The notes under the pieces are model-generated. The model had not been told where the DNA came from. It ran no database searches and was given only the letters and a program-made list of their open reading frames with translations. The position numbers and the translations under genes are program-made. Source: Flavobacterium sp. ASV13 (GTDB lineage Bacteria; Bacteroidota; Bacteroidia; Flavobacteriales; Flavobacteriaceae). From it: a stretch of 64,000 nt of DNA. This document shows, one piece after another, positions 54,755 to 62,688 of the stretch. Each line of letters starts with the position of its first letter. The stretch's first letter is position 1. The stretch lies in the NCBI RefSeq assembly GCF_000745775.1, contig NZ_JQJY01000001.1, forward strand, positions 372,001-436,000, given 5' to 3'.

Positions 54755-56086
54755 TTAGTTAAAAGTAAAAGTGGCGTTGGCTCTTTCTAATTCTGCAAAA
54801 GCAATCCAGGAGTTATAAAGCGAAATATTAGTATTAAGCTGCGCATTTACCCATTGGTTCTGTGCATCCAGCAGTTCTATATATATTGCCTGACCTTCCT
54901 TGTACAATTTGGTAATGTCGTCATTGTATTTTTTGGCCGACTGTTTTTGATTTTTATCAGCATTGAATTGCTCTAAAGCCGATTTTAGATTGTTCTGTGA
55001 AACCTGAAACTGAAGCAGTAACTGCTGTTTTACATTATCAGTTTGTGAAATGATTTTTTTACTGTCTTCTTCAACTTGTTTCAGCTTCCATTTGTTTTTG
55101 TTGCCCGAAAAGATATTCCACTCCAGCCCCACTCCGGCAAAATAGTAGCGTGAGTTTTTATCTGCTTCAAAATCAAAATCCTGAATTCCGAAATCAGCAA
55201 AACCATTTACTTTTGGCAGCCAGTACGAGTTGGTTAGTTTGCTTACATTTTCGTTTATTTCTTTTGCCTGAGTGAGCTTTTGCAACTCTTCTCTATTTTG
55301 GGTATTTTCTGAAAGGACTTCTATTGGGGGTACTTCACTCTCATCAGTTTCTATTGCGGCATCAAGTTTTTGATTCAATAAAAAATTAAAATACGATCTG
55401 GCATTATTGCTGGTTTGTCTGGCGGTTTCTAAATTGGCCTGAATGCGGATTACCTCATTATCGCTTCGTAAAACGGCAGTCCGGTTTATTTTTTCATTTC
55501 TAAATAAAGCCTGATTTACCCTTTGATTTTCTTTTACCAAAGCCAGGGCATCTTCATAAATCTTAATTCCTTCAACCGACTGCAGGTATTTGTAATAGGC
55601 AATTTTAATTTCCTTTACTAACTCTCTTTGGTAGATTTCGAGTTCTATTTTTTGAAGCGTCGTCTGCTGGGTTTTTATTCTTTTGTTATAAATAATTTCA
55701 AAATTCAGAAGCGGCATCGTGGTATGAATTTTAGCATCATAAAAATTATCCGGATTTATCAAGACCGACTGATTTTCTAACATTGGAAAAGCGTTAGAAT
55801 TGGTAATCTGATTTAAAGTACTATATACCGGATTCAGCATATCTCCAATCGGAATATCGATTGTCCTTCCGCCTTCTGCCTTGGTGTAACTTCCGTTTAG
55901 GGAAACTGTTGGATAAAATAAAGCTCGTGCTTCTTTTAAGGCATACATGCTTTTATTAATGTCAAAATTATGCTGTCTGATTACTTCGTTATTTTTTAAA
56001 CCGGTCTGTATATAAGTTTCCAGCTTGTTCTGTGCATACCCTAAATATCCTAGACAGAGTATTGCAAAAGTTAGTTTAATTTTCAT
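54755..56086 (-). CDS. TolC-family outer-membrane efflux channel
   Basis: A 443-aa exported protein (signal peptide MKIKLTFAILCLGYLGYAQN). It has two outer-membrane-efflux repeats rich in heptad-like helices: for example ALKEARALFYPTVSLNGSYTKAEGG and SYWLPKVNGFADFGIQ, each followed by long alpha segments ending LDAQNQWVNAQLNTNISLYNSWIAFAELERA. It forms the trimeric exit duct for the RND pump. A 13-base palindrome 23 bases before its start matches the one before the tetR gene, so it has its own TetR operator. Confidence 0.92.
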   Translation of the reverse strand: MKIKLTFAILCLGYLGYAQNKLETYIQTGLKNNEVIRQHNFDINKSMYALKEARALFYPTVSLNGSYTKAEGGRTIDIPIGDMLNPVYSTLNQITNSNAFPMLENQSVLINPDNFYDAKIHTTMPLLNFEIIYNKRIKTQQTTLQKIELEIYQRELVKEIKIAYYKYLQSVEGIKIYEDALALVKENQRVNQALFRNEKINRTAVLRSDNEVIRIQANLETARQTSNNARSYFNFLLNQKLDAAIETDESEVPPIEVLSENTQNREELQKLTQAKEINENVSKLTNSYWLPKVNGFADFGIQDFDFEADKNSRYYFAGVGLEWNIFSGNKNKWKLKQVEEDSKKIISQTDNVKQQLLLQFQVSQNNLKSALEQFNADKNQKQSAKKYNDDITKLYKEGQAIYIELLDAQNQWVNAQLNTNISLYNSWIAFAELERANATFTFN

Positions 56087-56108
56087 TTATTGTACGTTGT
56101 TTATTATT

Positions 56109-56121
56109 TGAACGTTGTTCA
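56109..56121. promoter_or_regulatory. TetR operator before the efflux genes
   Basis: TGAACGTTGTTCA, a palindrome with half-sites TGAAC and GTTCA. It shares its half-sites with the site at 56807-56819 before tetR. Placed between the tetR stop and the TolC-type start. Confidence 0.65.
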
Positions 56122-56142
56122 TTTTTTTAGGCAAAAAAATTT

Positions 56143-56760
56143 TTAAAGCTTTTCTATCATTTTTAAATATTCATTATATCCGTCATACAAAATGGTATCG
56201 GGATTCGTAAAATTTACATTTTTAATTCTCTGGTGAATTTCCAGACAGCACATACCATGTACCAAACTCCAAACCATAAATGCCAACGGCTCTACACTAT
56301 GGCCTTTAAAATAACCTTTGTTAATACATTCTTCAATAGTTTTTTTAACTAATCCAAATGCTGTACATCCTTCGTCCCAATCTTCATTCTCGGAGTCTTT
56401 CAGGAATTCTATTGGAGCTTTTAGATTAAACATCAAATCATACATTTCAGAATTTTCGATGGCAAATTTGATATAGGAAAATCCCATTTTCTTTAATCTT
56501 TCCTTCGGATCTTCTATAGTATATAACTCCATAAAATAACTATCTAATTCCTGAAAACCTATTGTATGAAGATCATGGAGAATATCATTTTTATCTTTAA
56601 AATAAACATAAACAGTACCTACACTGTAGTTAATTTCTTCAGCAATGTTTCTTATGGTAGTATGTTCAATTCCTTTTTCAACAAAAAGCTTTTTAGCACC
56701 TTTTAATATCAGGGCTTTTAAAGCTTCTTTTTCTTTTGCTTTTCTATCAATTGTACTCAT
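56143..56760 (-). CDS. TetR-family repressor of the efflux operon
   Basis: A 205-aa repressor. N-terminal DNA-binding region about 10-60: GAKKLFVEKGIEHTTIRNIAEEINYSVGTVYVYFKDK, the classic TetR helix-turn-helix. The C-terminal part is a helical ligand domain. I chose the ATG at 56760 (MSTIDRKAKEK); a TTG five codons upstream is possible but less likely. It is the first gene before the TolC/adaptor/permease set, and both its own upstream region and that of the TolC gene carry a TGAAC-N3-GTTCA palindrome, so autorepression and pump repression are likely. Confidence 0.9.
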   Translation of the reverse strand: MSTIDRKAKEKEALKALILKGAKKLFVEKGIEHTTIRNIAEEINYSVGTVYVYFKDKNDILHDLHTIGFQELDSYFMELYTIEDPKERLKKMGFSYIKFAIENSEMYDLMFNLKAPIEFLKDSENEDWDEGCTAFGLVKKTIEECINKGYFKGHSVEPLAFMVWSLVHGMCCLEIHQRIKNVNFTNPDTILYDGYNEYLKMIEKL

Positions 56761-56806
56761 ACTTATTTTATTCAAGGCTTACTAAGGACAAAGATATAAA
56801 ATAAAA

Positions 56807-56819
56807 TGAACACTGTTCA
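56807..56819. promoter_or_regulatory. TetR operator before tetR
   Basis: TGAACACTGTTCA, a palindrome with the same half-sites (TGAAC, GTTCA) as 56109-56121. It lies 47 bases ahead of the tetR start, as expected for autoregulation. Confidence 0.65.
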
Positions 56820-56850
56820 TTTTTTATTCAGTTAAATATTTTTATACAAA

Positions 56851-57618
56851 TTAAGATTGCAATCTGGCCGTAATACCTTTATGATTCAATAACTTGTAAG
56901 CTAACTTTGGTAAAAATCTATTTAACAGATAAATCGCTTTTGTATCGCCAACACGAATAGTGTACGTATTGTTTTTTAATCCTTTTATTAAAGCATCAAT
57001 TAGCACATCTGGTGTTATCGATTTACCTTCCATTCCCTCAGACATATTTGTTTTTACCAACGGCGGCAATAATTCAAATATTTTTATTCTGCTTCCAATT
57101 ATCTGTAAATGATCTCGTAATGCTTCTGTATAAAAACGTACCGCAGCTTTTGATGCTGAATAAGTTGGTACAAGATTAGACGGCGTGTAACTCAATATCG
57201 ATGATGTATTGATAATAGCTGCTTCTTTTCTGCTTTTAAGCATATCCAGAAAAAGATCATTTAAGAGAATAACTCCTAAGTAGTTAGTATTAATTTCTAT
57301 GGCAGCTTTTTCAAAATGTTTTGAATTACTGAAACCTAAATTATCCTGGCCATTCATAATTCCGGCATTGTTATAAAGTATATCGATACCACCCATTTCA
57401 TTAATTTGATTGTACAAAGCAACCGCGGCTTCCTGGCTGGACGCATCACTTTTAATGGTCGTAATGGATGGATACATTTTTTTGGCAAGATCTAATTTTT
57501 TCTGATCTCTTCCTGTAATAATTACTTTAGCGCCTTCTGTAATGAATTGTTTTGCAGCCTCTAATCCGATTCCGGCAGAGCCACCTGTAATCAAAATTGT
57601 CTTACCTTTTAATTCCAT
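56851..57618 (-). CDS. Short-chain dehydrogenase under HxlR control
   Basis: A 255-aa SDR. Cofactor motif GGSAGIGLE near residue 11, NNAGIM at about 84, Ser with YSASKAAV (catalytic Tyr-x-x-x-Lys) near 153, and C-terminal helices typical of DltE-type SDRs (FLPKLAYKLLNHKG). The start at 57618 (MELKGKTILITGG) fits the fold; an extension to 57672 would cover the regulatory palindromes. It faces the HxlR gene at 57721 across a spacer with two palindromic operators, so it is the likely target of that regulator. Substrate unknown. Confidence 0.88.
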   Translation of the reverse strand: MELKGKTILITGGSAGIGLEAAKQFITEGAKVIITGRDQKKLDLAKKMYPSITTIKSDASSQEAAVALYNQINEMGGIDILYNNAGIMNGQDNLGFSNSKHFEKAAIEINTNYLGVILLNDLFLDMLKSRKEAAIINTSSILSYTPSNLVPTYSASKAAVRFYTEALRDHLQIIGSRIKIFELLPPLVKTNMSEGMEGKSITPDVLIDALIKGLKNNTYTIRVGDTKAIYLLNRFLPKLAYKLLNHKGITARLQS

Positions 57619-57652
57619 AATTTTTCTATTTAGTTTATTATCCCTATATTTG

Positions 57653-57703
57653 CTTGCAAAATGCAAGTGCAAATATAAATATATTTACTTGCAAAAAGCA
57701 AGT
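57653..57703. promoter_or_regulatory. Twin HxlR operators between SDR and regulator
   Basis: Two near-perfect palindromes: CTTGCAAAATGCAAG (57653-57667) and ACTTGCAAAAAGCAAGT (57687-57703). They sit in the divergent promoter region and share the core CTTGCAAAAnGCAAG with the site before the second HxlR gene at about 60154. Confidence 0.75.
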
Positions 57704-57720
57704 GATTTTAAATTTATTTT

Positions 57721-58134
57721 ATGAAAACTCAAAAAAAGAGATCAGACTGCCCAGTAAGTTTTTCACTTGAAGCCTTTGGTGACAAGTGGTCGCTGTTGAT
57801 TGTGAGAGATTTAATGCTTAAAAAAAAATGTACCTATGGCGAATTGGCAAAATCTGATGAGAAGATCGCAACTAACATTTTGGCTGCTCGACTGCTTTCA
57901 TTAGAAGAAAACGGAATTATTCAGAAACTGGAGCATCCCGACAGTAAAGCCAAAGTACTATATCAATTGACACAGAAAGGAATGGATTTAATTCCAATAA
58001 TTGTTGAAATTAATCTTTGGGCAGAAAAGTATACCGACATTCCTGAAAAAAGAAAGGAATTGCTGGCACAAATGAATGCTGATAAGGAAGGATTTATTAA
58101 AAATGCTTTTAAAGAACTTGAATCAAATCGATAG
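57721..58134 (+). CDS. HxlR-family redox/electrophile-sensing regulator 1
   Basis: A 137-aa winged-helix regulator. The conserved Cys10 in RSDCPVSFSLEAFGDKWSLLIVRDL is the residue that senses oxidants or quinones in HxlR-type regulators such as YodB and QorR (known). The DNA-binding helices follow (TYGELAKSDEKIATNILAAR), then the wing (GIIQKLEHPDSKAKVLYQLT). It is about two-thirds identical to the second regulator at 59725-60141. Divergent from an SDR gene with a pair of shared palindromes between them. Confidence 0.92.
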   Translation: MKTQKKRSDCPVSFSLEAFGDKWSLLIVRDLMLKKKCTYGELAKSDEKIATNILAARLLSLEENGIIQKLEHPDSKAKVLYQLTQKGMDLIPIIVEINLWAEKYTDIPEKRKELLAQMNADKEGFIKNAFKELESNR

Positions 58135-58306
58135 TATATATTACATAGCTACTACTTTTTTTGCCACAATAAATTTGGGCTGGAATGTGCATGACAAAAC
58201 ACGCCCTCGCAGGTGTAGAACTGCCTCCAATTTTGTTACACAAGCTAAGGCGGTTTTAATAAAAGAGGTTAGCGATTTGTTTTTTGAAGCTGCATTTTCC
58301 TTCAAT
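58135..58306. other. Spacer leading into element C
   Basis: No gene. It contains GTTACACAAGCTAAGGCGG and TTTAATAAAAGAGG, variants of the repeat fragment seen at 34.89, 50.07 and 62.65 kb. Confidence 0.4.
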
Positions 58307-58470
58307 CCCCAACGGGACATCTAAACCAAATTCATTAAGCCACTGGGAGACAAGTGACTACATATAATAAGCCAATTTCTTCAAATCATCCAAAAAAAAT
58401 GTTGAAATTTGTCCCGTCGGGGTCACTTAAAATCCCTATATATCTGATATGTAGGGATTTATTTTTTTAT
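58307..58470 (+). other. Inverted-arm intergenic element C with terminator
   Basis: Left arm CCCCAACGGGACA (58307-58319) and right arm TGTCCCGTCGGGG (58410-58422) pair over 13 bases with one mismatch. TCAC follows, then a terminator (58430-58460, stem AAATCCCTA/TAGGGATTT, then T tract). The interior includes ATAAGCCAATTTCTTCAAAT. The minus strand reads FLDDLKKLAYYM then stop. The right arm plus TCAC resembles a tRNA acceptor end, but no tRNA can be formed. Confidence 0.6.
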
Positions 58471-58648
58471 ATTCAAACCTTACGTACTACATAGAACGTA
58501 AAAAACTGAATATCAAATAAATAAACAAAATAAGCACTAAAACAAAACATTAGTTTTATTTATTAACTTCCCACAAACTTCCCAATAATTTTAGCAGGGT
58601 CATTAAAATGAATCTTTAAATTATTATTTAACTATAGAAAACTAAAAA

Positions 58649-59329
58649 ATGGAAAAACATTGGAGTGCAGATTTAATTAAGAGTAAGGTTATTATTATAC
58701 TATTATTTTTAATATTTATACTATTGTGTTTAATAGTTTCAGTAGGGCTATTTACTGATCGTCATATCAAACTATTTGGTATTGAGTTTAATTCCGAAAA
58801 AAAATATCCCATCATACAGACTGATTCAACGAATAAAAAACAAGACGAAAACCATATCGAAATAAAAAAGGATACTTTTATTAGAGATAGAAAACCTGCA
58901 AACTCATTTCAACAGACAAAAACACCTACAAATAGTAAATTTTCATATAAAAACCCTTCAGCACAAAAGGTAGATTCAGTCAAAGCTCAACCTATTGTTA
59001 ACATTACCAGTAATCATCAAACCGGAGGTATAACTGCGCAAAGTGTAACTATTGGCGTAAAGCCGCAACCGAGGATTTTAAACTTTGATGTTAAAAAACA
59101 ATTATTTGAGTTTCTTAATGATAAAAATGAGATAATAGAAATTTCAAGTGTAAATGGAGATGTTGAGGCTTACAACTATGCTTTAGAAATTACGCATTTT
59201 TTACAAAGGAATGGGTATACTAAAGTAAATATAGGCTCAGCCTTTTTTAATCCACCTATTGAAGGACAACAAATGAATAGAGTAAACAACCAAACTCAAA
59301 TTAATATCGGATCGCAAAAAACAAATTAA
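58649..59329 (+). CDS. Unknown membrane-anchored protein between repeat elements
   Basis: A 226-aa protein with one N-terminal membrane helix (about residues 13-34, VIIILLFLIFILLCLIVSVGL) and a short cytoplasmic or periplasmic body. The middle is polar and Lys/Pro/Gln-rich; then comes NHQTGGITAQSVTIG, a motif seen in small membrane proteins of Bacteroidota; the last ~75 residues form a mixed alpha/beta domain (QLFEFLNDKNEIIEISSVNGD, FLQRNGYTKVNIGSAF). I do not recognise the family. The gene stands alone between element C and the partial copy at 59413, a cassette-like position. Confidence 0.55.
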   Translation: MEKHWSADLIKSKVIIILLFLIFILLCLIVSVGLFTDRHIKLFGIEFNSEKKYPIIQTDSTNKKQDENHIEIKKDTFIRDRKPANSFQQTKTPTNSKFSYKNPSAQKVDSVKAQPIVNITSNHQTGGITAQSVTIGVKPQPRILNFDVKKQLFEFLNDKNEIIEISSVNGDVEAYNYALEITHFLQRNGYTKVNIGSAFFNPPIEGQQMNRVNNQTQINIGSQKTN

Positions 59330-59412
59330 ATATTAAAACTTCCCATAAACTTCCCAATACTAAAAAAACAACACTGATTTACAATGCATTATGACACATG
59401 TTTATTTCCAGT

Positions 59413-59715
59413 CGAGGTCACTAAAAGAGACAACTAGTTAATAGTTGTCTCTTTTTTTATACACAAATATGTAGATTTTTCAAACCTTCAACCTAACATT
59501 TGCGGTTCGATTTTTTAATAAGGAATTCTTAATCTGTTTGAAATAAACAGTCTTAAAGTGGCGCTATTAGAGATTTAATCGAAGCTGAACGATGGATGAT
59601 TCGAAACCCCGTTAAGGATATAGGATTTTTTTTCTCTTTTGGTTTATTGCAATTTTTTGATACTAAATATAGCAACTTCAAAATAATTTTAGCCTCGGTC
59701 TCATCTATCTGAGTG
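59413..59715. repeat. Diverged direct repeat left of the HxlR2 block
   Basis: Roughly three-quarters identical to 62356-62665 in the same orientation. Shared segments include CTCTTTTTTTATACACAAAT, CTGTTTGAAATAAACA, GCTGAACGATG/GCTGAACAATG and CCCGTTAAG. It begins with GTCGAGGTCAC, the right-arm end and GTCAC of an inverted-arm element whose left part is missing. Confidence 0.65.
59425..59458 (+). terminator. Intrinsic terminator in the repeat
   Basis: Perfect ten-base stem AGAGACAACT/AGTTGTCTCT with loop AGTTAAT, then seven T. It is the terminator part of the partial element E. Confidence 0.75.
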
Positions 59716-59724
59716 TAGTTCTTT

Positions 59725-60141
59725 TTAAACAATCATCTTTTTCATTTTATCGGTCAGCTTATCTATAAAAGCCTGTTTATCTTTCTTGATCTCTCTCAAA
59801 AATTCAATATGATGCTCAGAAAGTATAAAATACTTTTCACCCCAAATATACATCTCAATTAATACAGGAAGCAAATCAATCCCCTTCTCAGAGAGTTGAT
59901 ATAAAAATTTCACTTTGCTTTCAGGGTGATCCTGCTTTACAATAATCCCTCCTTCTTCAAGAGTTAACAATCTAGATGCAAGGATATTAGTAGCAATTTT
60001 TTCTTCCGATTTCAAAAAATCACCATAAGTACACTTCTTATAATACATCAGGTCACGGACAATTAAAAGTGACCATTTATCTCCTAACAAATCAAGTGAA
60101 CTGCTCACCGGACAGCCCGACCTTTTTTTTATTTCTTTCAT
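59725..60141 (-). CDS. HxlR-family redox/electrophile-sensing regulator 2
   Basis: A 138-aa winged-helix regulator, close paralogue of the gene at 57721. It keeps the sensing Cys10 (RSGCPVSSSLDLLGDKWSLLIVRDL) and nearly the same DNA-binding segment (TYGDFLKSEEKIATNILASR). I chose the ATG at 60141 because the longer frame to 60168 runs through the operator palindrome. It is divergent from the enoyl-CoA hydratase/quinone oxidoreductase pair, which it likely represses. Regulators of this group often control quinone reductases (known), matching the neighbour at 61050. Confidence 0.9.
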   Translation of the reverse strand: MKEIKKRSGCPVSSSLDLLGDKWSLLIVRDLMYYKKCTYGDFLKSEEKIATNILASRLLTLEEGGIIVKQDHPESKVKFLYQLSEKGIDLLPVLIEMYIWGEKYFILSEHHIEFLREIKKDKQAFIDKLTDKMKKMIV

Positions 60142-60153
60142 TATTTTTTTTAT

Positions 60154-60206
60154 ACTTGCATTTTGCAAGTATATTTATTTATATTTGTACTTTCAATTTG
60201 CAAGTA
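60154..60206. promoter_or_regulatory. HxlR operators before the ECH-oxidoreductase pair
   Basis: A perfect palindrome ACTTGCATTTTGCAAGT (60154-60170) and a weaker one, TACTTTCAATTTGCAAGTA (60188-60206). Half-sites ACTTGCA/TGCAAGT match those at 57653-57703, so the two regulators may bind each other's sites. Confidence 0.75.
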
Positions 60207-60239
60207 AAATTACAAAAAATTAACCAAAATGACTAAATT

Positions 60240-61043
60240 ATGATTTTTACGACACACAAAATTACAAATGGATACTGGAAAATCAGTTTCAACAATCCTC
60301 CTATTAACATGTTTGATACCGAATTTTCAAAACAGCTAATAACTGTGATGGACGAACTGGAGTCAAATGAAAACCTGAAAGTTGTAGTCTTTGAGAGTGA
60401 AAATCCAGACTTTTTTGTTGCCCATGTTGAACTGCTCAATGTTGGGAACTTTCCAAAAGGAACCGGAAAAACAGGTCTTTCGATAGCATGGCCGGATATT
60501 GCACGCAGACTGGAACTTGCCCCTTTTGTGACCATAGCTTCGATCCGAGGCCGTGCAAGAGGACTTGGAAGTGAATTTGCACAAGCATTTGATTTACGCT
60601 TCGCCAGCAAGGAGAAGGCGTTCTTGGCTCAGGTAGAAATAGGTATCGGTTCATTTCCTGGTGGTGGCGGACTTGAACGACTGCATCTCCTTACAGGACG
60701 CAGTCGAGCCCTTGAAATTATTTTAAGCGGTAAAGATTTTGATGCAGATACAGCCGCTTTATATGGCTGGGTAAACCGCTCAATTCCAGACCATAAACTG
60801 GATGAATATGTTGAAAAATTTGCAAAACGAATAGATTCATTTGACAAAAAACCAATTGCTGCCATAAAAGAAATTATGAACCAAAGAGCTAAACTTGCTT
60901 CAAACGAAGAAATTTTAGACACACAGGTTAAATTCTTTGCTTCACTCGAGGAGCCGGAAGCACGCGGTCGTATTAAAAATCTATTTGAAAGAGGACTCCA
61001 GCAGAATGGAGATCTAGAACTAAATCTTGCTGATAACATCTAA
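60240..61043 (+). CDS. Enoyl-CoA hydratase/isomerase-family protein
   Basis: A 267-aa crotonase-fold protein. NNPPINMFDTEF at the start, IRGRARGLGSEFAQAFDLRFAS (oxyanion-hole region), and GIGSFPGGGGLERLHLLTGRSRALEIILSG are in the usual places. The usual catalytic Glu pair is not clearly placed: the segment reads QVEIGIGSFPGGGG with one Glu. CoA substrate therefore unproven; close relatives are widespread and of unknown substrate. The next gene starts six bases after the stop, so both form one operon facing HxlR 2. Confidence 0.85.
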   Translation: MIFTTHKITNGYWKISFNNPPINMFDTEFSKQLITVMDELESNENLKVVVFESENPDFFVAHVELLNVGNFPKGTGKTGLSIAWPDIARRLELAPFVTIASIRGRARGLGSEFAQAFDLRFASKEKAFLAQVEIGIGSFPGGGGLERLHLLTGRSRALEIILSGKDFDADTAALYGWVNRSIPDHKLDEYVEKFAKRIDSFDKKPIAAIKEIMNQRAKLASNEEILDTQVKFFASLEEPEARGRIKNLFERGLQQNGDLELNLADNI

Positions 61044-61049
61044 AAAAAT

Positions 61050-62051
61050 ATGAAAGCATACATCTTACCTAAATACGGCAAAACAGAAAAATTATTTCTC
61101 AGCGATGTAAAAATACCTAAAATTGGAGATTATGAGGTATTGGTGGAAATTCATGCTGCCAGCATCAACCAGTTGGACTTAAAAATAAAAAATGGAGATT
61201 TCAAGTTAATCCTTCCTTACCAATTACCTTTAATATTAGGTCACGATATTGCAGGAATAATAGTGGAAACCGGTTCTAAAGTCACTCGCTTTAAAATTGG
61301 AGATCAGATTTATGGACGAGCAGCCGATTTTCATATCGGTTCTTTTGCAGAATATATAGCTGTGAATGAAAATGATCTGGCACTAAAACCTAAAAATATA
61401 TCAATGGAGCAGGCAGCATCAATTCCATTAGTTGGGCTAACCGTATGGCAGACATTCGTCGAAAAAACAAAACTTCATAAAGGCCAAAAAGTTTTTATTC
61501 AGGCCGGTTCTGGCGGAGTTGGCACAATAGCAATTCAGTTTGCCAAACATCTTGGGGCATTTGTCGCCACGACAGCTAGCGAAAAGAATTTTGACATGCT
61601 GAAAGCCCTTGGAGCTGATATTATAATAGATTATAAAAAGGATAACTTTGAAAATATTCTTAAAGATTATGATGTAGTGCTTAACAGCCAGGATGCTAAA
61701 ACGCTTGAAAAATCATTGACAATTTTAAAACCCGAAGGTAGAATTATTTCAATTTCAGGACCTCCAACTCCAGAGTTTGCAAAATCAATTGGCGCATCAG
61801 CAGTAATACGTTTTATCCTTTGGTTAACCAGCCTGAAAATTCGCAATAGGGCTAAAAAATTAAATATCAATTATTCTTTTTTATTCATGAAGGCCAACGG
61901 AAGACAACTGGAACAAATAGGTAATTTAATCGATTCTAACGAAATTAAACCGGTTGTGGATAAAGTATTCCCTTTTGAACAGACCAACGATGCTTTTGAA
62001 TATATGCAAAGTGGGCATGCAAAAGGAAAAGTGGTTGTGAAAATAAAATGA
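61050..62051 (+). CDS. Zinc-independent NADP-dependent quinone/alkenal oxidoreductase
   Basis: A 333-aa medium-chain dehydrogenase/reductase. AASINQLDLKIKNGDF, LGHDIAGIIVETGSKV, the nucleotide loop QAGSGGVGTIAIQFAKHLGA, and GHAKGKVVVKI at the end are typical of quinone reductase-like enzymes. The Cys residues of the structural zinc lobe are absent. It likely detoxifies quinones or unsaturated carbonyls with NADPH. Expression probably depends on HxlR 2, whose sites precede the operon. Confidence 0.88.
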   Translation: MKAYILPKYGKTEKLFLSDVKIPKIGDYEVLVEIHAASINQLDLKIKNGDFKLILPYQLPLILGHDIAGIIVETGSKVTRFKIGDQIYGRAADFHIGSFAEYIAVNENDLALKPKNISMEQAASIPLVGLTVWQTFVEKTKLHKGQKVFIQAGSGGVGTIAIQFAKHLGAFVATTASEKNFDMLKALGADIIIDYKKDNFENILKDYDVVLNSQDAKTLEKSLTILKPEGRIISISGPPTPEFAKSIGASAVIRFILWLTSLKIRNRAKKLNINYSFLFMKANGRQLEQIGNLIDSNEIKPVVDKVFPFEQTNDAFEYMQSGHAKGKVVVKIK

Positions 62052-62232
62052 TCACGTATTTCTTTTTAATTATCATCTATAAATTTTTGAAACAAATATT
62101 TTCCTAATTATTATTTAAATTTAGTTCTAATGCTTTGAATTTTTACAATCAAAAATTTATTACTGAAATTTGTAAACACAAATCAATTCTATAAAATCAT
62201 ATGTTTATCTAATTAACGATTTTTAACATCTA

Positions 62233-62400
62233 ACTCTTCCGATACAGAAAAAACCGCTACCAACTAAAAGATTAAATAATTATCTTACAAATTCAGCTAG
62301 AAATAAGCAAATTTCTTTAAATCATTCATAAAATGATTTGGAATTTGTATCGTAGAGTCACTTAAAGAGGCAACTAACAAATAGTTATCTCTTTTTTTAT
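62233..62400 (+). other. Inverted-arm intergenic element D with terminator
   Basis: Left arm ACTCTTCCGATAC (62233-62245) and right arm GTATCGTAGAGT (62347-62358) pair with one bulge. CAC follows and an imperfect terminator (62365-62397, AGAGGCAACT/AGTTATCTCT, then seven T). The interior AATAAGCAAATTTCTTTAAA matches A, B and C. Minus-strand reading: FMNDLKKFAYF and stop. Confidence 0.55.
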
Positions 62401-62665
62401 ACACAAATATGTAAGTTTTTCAAGTCTTTACGGCCTAACGTTTATGATTTGAGTTTTTCAGGAGAAATCCTTAGACTGTTTGAAATAAACAATCTAAAAG
62501 TGGCTTCATTAAAGGTTTATTTGGAGCTGAACAATGATTAGAAGTCCCGTTAAGAATATAGATTTTTTTTTCTCTTTTGTTTTATCGCAGTTTTTTGATG
62601 TTCAATATAAAATAATTTCAAAATGGACTTAATACATTTTTTGTCACAAAAGCTAAGGCGAATTT
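62356..62665. repeat. Diverged direct repeat right of the HxlR2 block
   Basis: Counterpart of 59413-59715. Both copies start at a right-arm end with GTCAC, include a terminator, and continue with about 250 bases of similar spacer. They bracket the HxlR2/hydratase/oxidoreductase block. Confidence 0.65.
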
Positions 62666-62688
62666 CAAATAAATAAGCCATCACGGAA

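Larger units (their letters stand above)
62052..62688. other. Spacer with element D and repeat
   Basis: No gene. It holds the inverted-arm element D (62233-62400), the right copy of the 300-base direct repeat, and near 62640-62665 TTGTCACAAAAGCTAAGGCG, another variant of the fragment at 34.89 and 58.24 kb. Confidence 0.5.

Noticed and set aside
58300..58430. Element C as a tRNA because of its GTCGGGGTCAC end
   Set aside because: The complementary bases lie about 100 bases upstream as one long arm, not in a cloverleaf, and no anticodon arm can be drawn.
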